Below the pieces are notes generated by a model. That model was given only the letters and a program-made list of their open reading frames with translations. It had not been told where the DNA came from and did not search any database. Shown one piece after another: positions 57,098-64,000 of a stretch of 64,000 nucleotides of DNA. Numbering within the stretch: position 1 is the first letter of the stretch; every line of letters starts with the position of its first letter. The translations under genes were made by a program, and so were the position numbers. The stretch comes from G964291335 sp964291335 (lineage in GTDB: Bacteria > Chloroflexota > Dehalococcoidia > Lucifugimonadales > UBA3495), in assembly GCA_964291335.2 (NCBI GenBank), contig OZ219748.1, forward strand, positions 2,604,001-2,668,000, given 5' to 3'.

Positions 57098-57174
57098 CGG
57101 GGCATAGCGCAGCCAGGCAGCGCGCCTGTTTTGGGAGCAGGAGGCCGCCGGTTCAAATCTGGCTGCCCCGACCA
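57098..57174 (+). tRNA. tRNA-Pro (TGG)
   Basis: The acceptor CGGGGCA pairs with TGCCCCG. The D-arm is GCGC/GCGC, the anticodon stem CCTGT/GCAGG encloses loop TTTGGGA with anticodon TGG (57132-57134), and the T-arm contains GTTCAAATC. The encoded 3' end is ACCA. It reads CCA and other CCN proline codons. Confidence 0.95.
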
Positions 57175-57287
57175 ACAATCAACCCTTAGACCGGAACCGG
57201 AACGACGCCGACCCTGAAACTTCAAGCCTCAATCGCCCAGTGGCAGCACAGAACCCACCGACTGACCACTGATTAAGGAGCACCGTT

Positions 57288-57794
57288 ATACCGAACAACC
57301 AGCTCAGCCCGGTAGAAACCCGCCACGGAGACATACTCAAAGCCGATGACCTGGACGCCATCGTAAATCCGGTAAACTGCGTAGGAGTCATGGGCAAGGG
57401 ATTAGCCCTCCAGTTCGCCCACCACTACCCGGAAATCCTGGCGCCATACCGCCAGGCCTGCCGCAACCGTCGGATCTCACCGACAAAGCCCCAGCTGCTA
57501 CGCATCAGCGAGTGCCGGCAGCCCCGCTGCGTAGTCAACCTGGACACCAAACATCACTGGAAAAGCCGGTCGGAACTCCGGTGGATTGACCAGGGACTGA
57601 ACGAGCTGTACCGGCAACTGGCGGCCAATCAGCTGGTCAGCGTCGGGATTCCGGCCCTGGGCGCCGGCCTGGGCGGCCTGGAATGGAGCAAAGTGGCGGA
57701 TCTGATCATAAAGCACGCAAAGCAGAATCCGGGCATTCGCACCGTGATCTACGCGCCCAACCCGAACTCAAACCGGGATGTTATTGAAACCTGA
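57288..57794 (+). CDS. DarG-like macro-domain protein, apparent ATA start
   Basis: From ATA 57288 the protein reads (M)PNNQLSPVETRHGDILKAD then AIVNPVNCVGVMGKGLALQF, the ADP-ribose-binding loop of macro domains. It continues with VVNLDTKHHWKSRSELRWID and VGIPALGAGLGGLEWSKV, matching the DarG type that removes ADP-ribose from DNA. AAGGAG (57275-57280) is 7 nt before the ATA. The first ATG in frame (57390) lies inside the essential loop and cannot be the start. No DarT toxin is visible. The length of 168 aa fits a single macro domain. Confidence 0.8.
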   Translation: MPNNQLSPVETRHGDILKADDLDAIVNPVNCVGVMGKGLALQFAHHYPEILAPYRQACRNRRISPTKPQLLRISECRQPRCVVNLDTKHHWKSRSELRWIDQGLNELYRQLAANQLVSVGIPALGAGLGGLEWSKVADLIIKHAKQNPGIRTVIYAPNPNSNRDVIET

Positions 57795-57861
57795 AACAGG
57801 ATATTATGGTTAATACAAAAAAAACCGTCGGAGCGACCCGGGCACAACAGGGAGAAATGCG

Positions 57862-58542
57862 ATGACCACCAGGACCAATACCATCACCTATCCCGATTCG
57901 GACGGTATGCCCTTGCCTGACGGAGAAACACAAGCGCCCCAATACATCAACATTGTCGGAACCCTGCGCACCTTCTTCAGAAATGTTCCCGATGCCCACA
58001 TCAACGGCAACACCTTCATCTACTTCATTGAGGGCAATCCCCGACGCTCAGTGTCCCCGGACTGCTACGCAGCCCTGAATCTTTCGGAATTCGCCCTGGA
58101 TTCCATCCGGCGCAACAACACCTATCTGTTATGGGAAGTGGGCAAGCCGCCCGACTTCATCCTGGAAATAGGCTCCCCGAGCACCGGCAGAGAAGACCTG
58201 GGCCGGAAAAGAGATCTGTACGCTGAACTGGGCGTATCGGAATACTGGCGATACGACTATACCGGCGGCGATTTCTACGGCGAACCACTGGCAGGCGAAA
58301 AACTGGTGAACGGAGAGTACCATCGGTTCAATCTGACTCGCGAAAATGACGGCGCCTTATGGGGTCGCAGCGAAATATTGAACCTGGACCTGGGATGGGT
58401 GGACGGCGAACTGCGTTTCCGGGATCCCGCGTCGGGAGAATGGCTGCTGAACCAGGCGGAAGAACAAGCCGGCCGGCTGGCCGCGGAAACCCGGATAGCG
58501 GAACTGGAAGCAGAACTCCGTCAGCTGCGGCAGGGACCCTGA
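57862..58542 (+). CDS. Uma2-family (DUF820) endonuclease-like protein
   Basis: The 226-aa protein has the Uma2 pattern PDCYAALNLS, FILEIGSPSTGREDLGRKRD and LYAELGVSEYWRYDY, with the D...ExxSpST..D...K core of this PD-(D/E)XK group. A short coiled coil ends it (RLAAETRIAELEAELRQL). Uma2 proteins are abundant in Chloroflexota and cyanobacteria, and their role is unclear. AGGGAGAA about 7 nt before the ATG. Confidence 0.8.
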   Translation: MTTRTNTITYPDSDGMPLPDGETQAPQYINIVGTLRTFFRNVPDAHINGNTFIYFIEGNPRRSVSPDCYAALNLSEFALDSIRRNNTYLLWEVGKPPDFILEIGSPSTGREDLGRKRDLYAELGVSEYWRYDYTGGDFYGEPLAGEKLVNGEYHRFNLTRENDGALWGRSEILNLDLGWVDGELRFRDPASGEWLLNQAEEQAGRLAAETRIAELEAELRQLRQGP

Positions 58543-58548
58543 ACATCC

Positions 58549-58935
58549 ATGAACACCGAACAAATCAAGGCAGACCTGAATTGTGAACTATACGAGCGCC
58601 GCCCCGGGAAATTCCAGCTGATTCACCCGACAACCTACCCCGACGGCGATATGGTGGACGTTTACCTCACCGACAACCCTCAGGGAAATGACCGGATCCG
58701 CATCTGCGATTTCGGAATGGCCCTGATGCGCCGGTCTTTTACTGCCGACCCGGACGGAGCGGAAGAAAGCCGGCAGGTCAACAGCGTACTAAGCGGCCGG
58801 GGAATAGGAAACAACAAGGGCAACCTTTACCTGGACAGCGCCCCGGCAGACCTGTCCGGCAGCATTGACCGGTTCATTGCCGCCATGCTGGAGATCAACC
58901 GACTTCCCAACCGGACCGGGTTTGACCGGCAATAG
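58549..58935 (+). CDS. DUF1828-like protein, 128 aa
   Basis: The protein shows ERRPGKFQLIHPTTYPDGDM, VDVYLTD and RIRICDFGMALMRRSF, the DGDxxxxYL...DxG...L pattern of DUF1828, a domain of mobile elements and phages. It starts 7 nt after the Uma2 stop. No ribosome site is obvious, suggesting coupling. Function unknown. Confidence 0.6.
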   Translation: MNTEQIKADLNCELYERRPGKFQLIHPTTYPDGDMVDVYLTDNPQGNDRIRICDFGMALMRRSFTADPDGAEESRQVNSVLSGRGIGNNKGNLYLDSAPADLSGSIDRFIAAMLEINRLPNRTGFDRQ

Positions 58936-58948
58936 CCGGACGTACGGA

Positions 58949-58978
58949 ATGACGCCGTATATACCAGTCTGCTACAAT
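58949..58978 (+). promoter_or_regulatory. sigma-70-like promoter
   Basis: ATGACG (58949-58954) and TACAAT (58973-58978), 18 nt apart, lie 25 nt before the third coiled-coil gene. Confidence 0.55.
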
Positions 58979-59002
58979 GGCAAAAATCAGGGAGACAGGA
59001 TA

Positions 59003-59839
59003 ATGACCACCATCAACGACATCAACGACTTCATACGCATCCTCCGGGAGAACCCTGAGTGGAAGAGAGCGGTGCAGGCGGAAATCGCCGGCGAAGAACT
59101 GCTCAGCGTGCCGCAGCAACTGGCCGAATTCATCCAGTTCACCAAAGAGAACTTCCGTCTGGTCAACGAAAGGCTGTCCCGCCTGGAAACGGACGTGGCC
59201 GAACTGAAAACGGACGTAGCCGAACTGAAAACGGACATGTCCGAAGTAAAAACGGACGTAGCCGAACTGAAAACGGACATGGCCGAAGTGAAAACGGACG
59301 TAGCCGAACTGAAAACGGACATGGCAGAAGTGAAAACGGACGTGGCCGAACTGAAAACTGACATCGCCGACATAAAAACCGAACAGCAAACCATGAAAAG
59401 CCAGATGGGAAACCTTTTGGGAGAAAAGTACGAACGCCAAATCGGGTCGATGATCAAAACCGTCGCCCAACTGCTCGGAACCAGGAACCCCAAAATCCTG
59501 AAAAACATCAGAATCGAAATGGACCAGGATTTTCAGCAGGTCATCGACGCCGCGGAAATCCGGGGCGCGATTACCGAAACGCAGGCCAACGATATTCCCC
59601 CCACCGACCTGATCTTCAACGCAACACGCCGGGACAATGGCGAAACAATTTATCCGGTAATCGAAATATCGGTAACCCTGGACACTAACGACATAGAACG
59701 CGCCCGGCGGCGCGCCGACAGCATAGCTGCCGTCGGAATGCCAACTGTCGCCGCCGTGATCGGCGAGTCGATCAGCGACCCCGCCCGGCAGAAAGCCGAA
59801 GCAGAGAACGTTCAGATCCTGCTGCTGACGGCAGAATAA
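59003..59839 (+). CDS. coiled-coil protein with PD-(D/E)XK-like C-terminal domain (copy 3)
   Basis: ATG 59003 follows GGGAGACAGG. The 278-aa protein has the shared N-terminal helical module (FIRILRENPEWKRAVQAEIA), a long coiled coil of heptads DVAELKT and DMAEVKT (about 62-130), and the C-terminal domain with PTDLIFNATRRDNGE, YPVIEISVTLDTNDIERARR and RAD. Copies 1 and 2 have the same plan. The 21-bp DNA repeats at 59194-59360 encode the coil. A nuclease-like role is inference. Own promoter upstream. Confidence 0.8.
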   Translation: MTTINDINDFIRILRENPEWKRAVQAEIAGEELLSVPQQLAEFIQFTKENFRLVNERLSRLETDVAELKTDVAELKTDMSEVKTDVAELKTDMAEVKTDVAELKTDMAEVKTDVAELKTDIADIKTEQQTMKSQMGNLLGEKYERQIGSMIKTVAQLLGTRNPKILKNIRIEMDQDFQQVIDAAEIRGAITETQANDIPPTDLIFNATRRDNGETIYPVIEISVTLDTNDIERARRRADSIAAVGMPTVAAVIGESISDPARQKAEAENVQILLLTAE

Positions 59840-59866
59840 TACAAACACCAAAGGAGAGAGCATCCT

Positions 59867-62800
59867 TTGCTCAACGTCCCAATACCCCAAGACCCCACCA
59901 GCCAGCCGGTAATCAACAACCCCTACCGGCACACCCAGTTCTTCTGGCAACTGGACGAAAATACCAAAGCCTACGGCCCCGCCATCGCCGGCCGACGCCC
60001 CAGCCAGATTATGCCTACGATCATCAGCGGTGGAAAACTATCCGCTAAAATTAACCAGGCCATGCAGATGTCCACCCAATTCCAGGAATTACCCCTGGTC
60101 AACCTGGTCCGCGAATGCTGCAAAAGATGGCAGAAAAACGGATACCCCGGCGCCACCGCAACTACGATCAATCTGCTCCGCCATTGGCTGGATCCGGAAA
60201 AACCGGTCGAAGAACGCCTGTACTTTGCTCAACAGGACGCCATCCTGTCCCATATCTACCTGACTGAAGGAACCCTGGATTGGCAATACTCCGAAGCGGT
60301 CAGCGAACTGAGGAAAAGCCTTAAAGACCATCTGGAACCGATGAGCGGCATCCCCAGAATCTGCCACAAAATGGCTACCGGCACCGGCAAGACCGCCGTT
60401 ATGGCCGCCCTGATCCTCTATCATACGGCCAATCACCGGACCAACCCCAAAGACCCACGATTTGCCGGAAATTTCCTGATCCTCACCCCTAACCTGACCG
60501 TCAAAACGCGGCTGGAAAGCGCTCTGAAAACCAAAAGCGACGAAATCCACGACGAATACGCCGAAAGAGATCTATTACCCAGTCCCAGAGAAACTTACCG
60601 CCACTACCTTAACCAAGCAGTTATATCCATCAACAACTGGCAGGCCTTCAAGCCGAAAGAAATCGGCGATACCCCCAGCCGTACCGCGATCGACCTGATT
60701 ACCAGCGCCTACCCGGACGCCGACCCCCGAAACACGGAAAAATGCACCGCAGCCGCTCTGCGCGTCGCCGGCATTACTCCCAAAGACGGCAAAGCGCTGG
60801 TCATTAACGACGAAGCACACCACTGCCACTACGGCAACCCGGACCGGACAGAATCTTGGCCTGATTCCGCCACCGAATGGCTCAAAGGCATCATCAACCT
60901 GCAAAAAGCCGGAAAGCTCCACAGCGTGGTTGACCTCTCCGCCACCCCCATCTTTCCCGAATCGTCCCGAAAGCACCACCTGTTCCCCTGGATTGTCAGC
61001 GACTGCAATCTGATTGAATCCCAGGAAGCCGGAATGACCAAAATCCCCCGAGCTCCTGCCAGCTACGGCGACGAAGAGAGAGCCCGGAAACTCCGCAACC
61101 TGTACTCGGAAACTCCCAAAAAGGAAAGAGACAATTTTGACGGCAGAAACTGCGATCTGCTCCGGGACGCCATCCGGGACCTGACCGCCGATTACGTCAG
61201 CGAGATACCCCAATGGCGCGTCATCCACGCCAACGACGACAAGGCCGCGCACCTGCCCGCCGCCGCCATTGTGGTGAAAACAACCAGAAACGCCACGAAC
61301 CTCTACGAATATATCGCCGCCGGGCAAGCCGGAGAAACCCGGCTGGACAACGAACCGGAACATCCCTTCGCCAACTGGACCAACGCCGGCAGCGAAAAAC
61401 AATGGCTCCCGGGACCCCCCAGAACCATCGTAGTCCACTCGGACCTGGAAGACCCCGACAAACAGAACAGCAGCAGCATACGGCAGATGAACACCATCTT
61501 TACCGAACTGGCCGAACGCTATCAGCAGTATTACCCCGAAGAACTGGAGGGGCTGAAACCGCTGGAAGTCATCCGGAAGGTACTGAACTCAGTAGGAAAA
61601 CCGAAACAATCCGGCGAACACGTCCGCTGCATCATCAGCGTGAGCATGCTGACCGAAGGCTGGGACGCCCGGAACGTTACCCACCTGCTGGGCTTCCGCC
61701 CTTTCAAAAGCAGCCTGCTCTGTGAACAGGTCGCCGGACGCACGCTCCGCCGCTCCACCTGGGAAATGGAACCCGAAACCGACCGGCTGACGCCCCAATA
61801 CGCTACCATCCTGGGCATACCATTCCGGGAATCCAAAGCCACTCCCCCTGACATATGCAAAATCAGGGAAACAATCACCGTATCAACCCCCGACGAAAAC
61901 CGCCGTTTTGAAATCCAGTGGCCTCACATAAAAGAACTGCTGATGCCGCCGAACCTGCAGCGCATCGCCGCCAGCCCCAAAACCAACCCGGAAAAACACC
62001 GTATCCCCGCGCCAATCACCGACCCGACAACGGTAATGCCCGTAATCGGAGCAGACGGTGAACTGGAAACACCCCCGCCATGGAGCAGAACCGGCTGGCA
62101 GTTTGCGGCAGCCGCCGAAGTTACCAATGCCGTCAGCAGCGATATAAGCAGCGGCACCCTGAACGACGAAAACGGAGAACCATATGACCCCCAGGATCTC
62201 CGTCCCCAGGCCCTCTTCTGCGACCTGATTGGAATACTCAAACAGCGGGAACGGGAAGGAATCCTGCTGACACCGACCAACGACCGGTTCCCACCGGAAC
62301 AAGAGAGAATCAAAGAATCGGCCGACTGGTTGAGAAATACAGTCGACCTGAAAGCGATCAATCCGGAAAGACCCCCGATGGCAATCAGCAAATCACGTAT
62401 CCCATGGCTGACCACCGAAATTCCGGACTACCAGGCCACTTACAACGCCGACCGGGTTATGAGCAAGTGCCGGAAGTCCCACGCCACCCATGCCGTCTGC
62501 GATTCCACCTGGGAAAAAAGAACCGCCGAAATGCTGGACGATCACCCCCGGGTAATCCGGTGGGTCCGCAACCACCGAACCCGCTGGGAAATCCCCTGCG
62601 TTTACCAGGGCAGCGCCCACTACTACCGCCCCGACTTCGTCGCCGTAGTCCCCACGGAAAATACGGAACTGCATATCGTTATTGAAGTAAAGGGACCCAG
62701 CGACGAAACCGACGCCGCGAAACGGCGCTGGACGGAATCCTACTGGATTCCCGCAGTCAACGCCGACCCCGAATACGGAAACAAAAAACAGTGGTCATAC

Positions 62801-62887
62801 CTGTATCTGGACGAAGAACAATTTCTTAAGGGAATCGAATCCGCCTTCAATCAGCACGTCACCCGGGAGGAAATGAACAACCGATGA
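59867..62887 (+). CDS. type III-like restriction enzyme, Res subunit
   Basis: The 1006-aa protein starts at TTG after AAGGAG. It has Walker A MATGTGKTAV (168-177), a DEAH box INDEAHHCHYG (about 312-322) and helicase motif VI CEQVAGRTLRRS (about 618-629). A C-terminal PD-(D/E)XK nuclease follows (YYRPDFVAVV, HIVIEVKG, about 920-943). It therefore couples ATP-driven translocation to cleavage, working with the methylase subunit that follows. It overlaps that gene by 4 nt. Res-before-mod order is less usual than mod-res. Confidence 0.88.
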   Translation: MLNVPIPQDPTSQPVINNPYRHTQFFWQLDENTKAYGPAIAGRRPSQIMPTIISGGKLSAKINQAMQMSTQFQELPLVNLVRECCKRWQKNGYPGATATTINLLRHWLDPEKPVEERLYFAQQDAILSHIYLTEGTLDWQYSEAVSELRKSLKDHLEPMSGIPRICHKMATGTGKTAVMAALILYHTANHRTNPKDPRFAGNFLILTPNLTVKTRLESALKTKSDEIHDEYAERDLLPSPRETYRHYLNQAVISINNWQAFKPKEIGDTPSRTAIDLITSAYPDADPRNTEKCTAAALRVAGITPKDGKALVINDEAHHCHYGNPDRTESWPDSATEWLKGIINLQKAGKLHSVVDLSATPIFPESSRKHHLFPWIVSDCNLIESQEAGMTKIPRAPASYGDEERARKLRNLYSETPKKERDNFDGRNCDLLRDAIRDLTADYVSEIPQWRVIHANDDKAAHLPAAAIVVKTTRNATNLYEYIAAGQAGETRLDNEPEHPFANWTNAGSEKQWLPGPPRTIVVHSDLEDPDKQNSSSIRQMNTIFTELAERYQQYYPEELEGLKPLEVIRKVLNSVGKPKQSGEHVRCIISVSMLTEGWDARNVTHLLGFRPFKSSLLCEQVAGRTLRRSTWEMEPETDRLTPQYATILGIPFRESKATPPDICKIRETITVSTPDENRRFEIQWPHIKELLMPPNLQRIAASPKTNPEKHRIPAPITDPTTVMPVIGADGELETPPPWSRTGWQFAAAAEVTNAVSSDISSGTLNDENGEPYDPQDLRPQALFCDLIGILKQREREGILLTPTNDRFPPEQERIKESADWLRNTVDLKAINPERPPMAISKSRIPWLTTEIPDYQATYNADRVMSKCRKSHATHAVCDSTWEKRTAEMLDDHPRVIRWVRNHRTRWEIPCVYQGSAHYYRPDFVAVVPTENTELHIVIEVKGPSDETDAAKRRWTESYWIPAVNADPEYGNKKQWSYLYLDEEQFLKGIESAFNQHVTREEMNNR

Positions 62888-64000
62888 CCCAACTCAACTC
62901 ATACATCCACTCCGGCAGTCAGCGCAGCAACACTCCCACCAGAGAATCCGCCGAATTTCCCGGGGTCATAAACCAACCGGCAATGGCCGAGGAACCGGTC
63001 CCGGAAAACGAACCCGGCGCGCAAAGATGGCCCAGCCTGCACTGGCGCCGGAACGTCGCCCCGGAGACCACCTATGGGCCTCTCTACGTTCAGGAAAGAA
63101 TGAGCGGCCAGACTTTCATCGAAACCCTGCAAAAGCAGGAATCAATCCAACAGGGAATGCTGAACTTGTTCCACAACGGAGTGAACTCCGGCGCAATTGC
63201 GGAACCCTACCGGCACAAAGCAAACTGGAGCAACCGGCTGATCCGCGCCACCGCCCAACGGGCCATGCTCAGCCTGATTCACAAGGAAGGAATGAGCGAA
63301 GAAGTGGATCTGGTATATCTGGATCCACCCTACAACATTTCATTCAAAAGCCAGTGGCAGCTGTACGGAGATGAAACGGAACTGCCGAAAGACAATGAGA
63401 TCAGCGAAGAACCGGCGGTGCTGCGGAACTTCCGGGATAACTACCGGAACGGAGTCCACAGTTATCTGGACGGGCTGTATGAACAGTTGCAGCTTGCCAG
63501 ACAACTGCTGAGAGAAAGCGGGAGCATAATCGTACAGATCGGCCCGGACAACCTGCACGAGGTAGCCCTGCTGATGGCCGAAGTGTTCGGCAAGGACAAC
63601 CACCTGGCAACGATTCCGTACATCACCAGCAGAATGCAGGCCAAACACCTGGGAGAGATCAGCAACTGGCTGATCTGGTACGGCAAAGACAAAGATAAGA
63701 CAAAATATCATCAGATGTACCAAAAAGAAGAATTGGACCACTACGCACAGTGGTCCCATTCCGGTCTGCAAGACCGGAATGGGAACCGACGCCCACTAAC
63801 CGCCGAAGAAAAACGGAACCCAAACACCATACCCCAAGGCTGGGAAATATATCGCGGAATGGGAATCATCTCCGCCAGCACTTCACTGACCGGACGCTCC
63901 GATACCTACTACCACCATGAAAACGGAGAACCATGCACTAACCCGGGTTGGACCGAAGCAGAACGCAAAGAGGCAGAAAAAGCGCCAACCCACCCGGATC
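62884..64000 (+). CDS. type III-like adenine methyltransferase, Mod subunit (partial)
   Basis: The gene begins at an ATG overlapping the Res stop and runs off the right edge. The 372 visible residues include a leader to about 100, then SEEVDLVYLDPPYNISFKSQ with the catalytic DPPYN (147-151), and SGSIIVQIGPDNLHEVALLM. This is the beta-class N6-adenine methylase arrangement of type III Mod proteins. The SAM-binding FxGxG motif should lie beyond the edge. Together with Res it forms a complete system. Confidence 0.85.
   Translation, partial: MTQLNSYIHSGSQRSNTPTRESAEFPGVINQPAMAEEPVPENEPGAQRWPSLHWRRNVAPETTYGPLYVQERMSGQTFIETLQKQESIQQGMLNLFHNGVNSGAIAEPYRHKANWSNRLIRATAQRAMLSLIHKEGMSEEVDLVYLDPPYNISFKSQWQLYGDETELPKDNEISEEPAVLRNFRDNYRNGVHSYLDGLYEQLQLARQLLRESGSIIVQIGPDNLHEVALLMAEVFGKDNHLATIPYITSRMQAKHLGEISNWLIWYGKDKDKTKYHQMYQKEELDHYAQWSHSGLQDRNGNRRPLTAEEKRNPNTIPQGWEIYRGMGIISASTSLTGRSDTYYHHENGEPCTNPGWTEAERKEAEKAPTHPD

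Noticed and set aside
58895..59950. 351-codon leftward frame with FGHVRFQFGYVRF repeats
   Set aside because: It is the antisense of the coiled-coil repeats of the gene at 59003. The aromatic repeat is a by-product.

Overview
The window is 64 kb of compact, GC-rich bacterial DNA in which almost every gene reads rightward. Most genes are short, start a few bases after an AAGGAG-type ribosome site, and overlap or abut the next gene. Lipoproteins with Thr-Pro linkers, a double-length ThyX-like protein, Uma2-type nucleases and coiled-coil PD-(D/E)XK-like proteins together suggest Chloroflexota, but this is an inference from gene style with no marker gene to confirm it. No ribosomal or core replication genes are present. 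The content (nucleotide metabolism, restriction-modification, TnpB-like proteins, PcfJ-like proteins, HicB-like and Panacea-like domains, CRISPR arrays, many orphan small proteins) looks like a large accessory region, plasmid or integrated element.

Layout. 0-8.6 kb: a PyrE-like phosphoribosyltransferase, a lipoprotein, the first coiled-coil nuclease-like protein, a tandem HicB-like protein with its own promoter and operator, and a PcfJ-like protein. 8.7-10.7 kb: a TnpB-like protein lacking its third RuvC aspartate, followed directly by a decayed CRISPR-like array of 61-bp period. 10.8-15.6 kb: small proteins, the ThyX-like enzyme and a frameshifted Panacea gene. 15.6-18.7 kb: an AT-richer island with an N6-adenine methylase cut by an amber codon at the centre of a 39-bp palindrome. 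18.9-28.5 kb: small genes, several broken, a solitary CRISPR repeat, a second PcfJ-like protein and the second coiled-coil paralogue. 29.5-29.7 kb: an AT-rich iteron-like block that could be an origin. 30-43 kb: thymidylate kinase, a TnpB zinc-ribbon fragment, a DGQHR (DndB-like) protein, secreted proteins, a coupled small-gene operon and a GHKL-ATPase operon. 44-45.7 kb: a second AT-rich island with two unknown leftward genes. 45.7-49.9 kb: an NAD(P)-binding epimerase-like gene, small genes and a frameshifted C5 cytosine methylase. 50.1-52.2 kb: a CRISPR array of 29 identical 37-nt repeats with no cas gene in the window. 52.3-64 kb: small zinc-ribbon genes, an Lrp/AsnC regulator, an MT-A70-like protein, tRNA-Pro(TGG) with a possible tRNA remnant beside it, a DarG-like macro-domain protein, a Uma2 protein, the third coiled-coil paralogue and a type III restriction (res-mod) system running off the right edge.

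Functionally, at least four DNA modification or restriction loci, two CRISPR-type arrays and TnpB-like proteins make this a defence-rich mobile neighbourhood. ThyX-like, Tmk and PyrE-like genes would support nucleotide supply. Several genes carry single stops or frameshifts. Two genes appear to start at AUA and one at CUG, each correctly spaced from a strong Shine-Dalgarno sequence. All functional calls come from motifs read by eye. No database search was possible.
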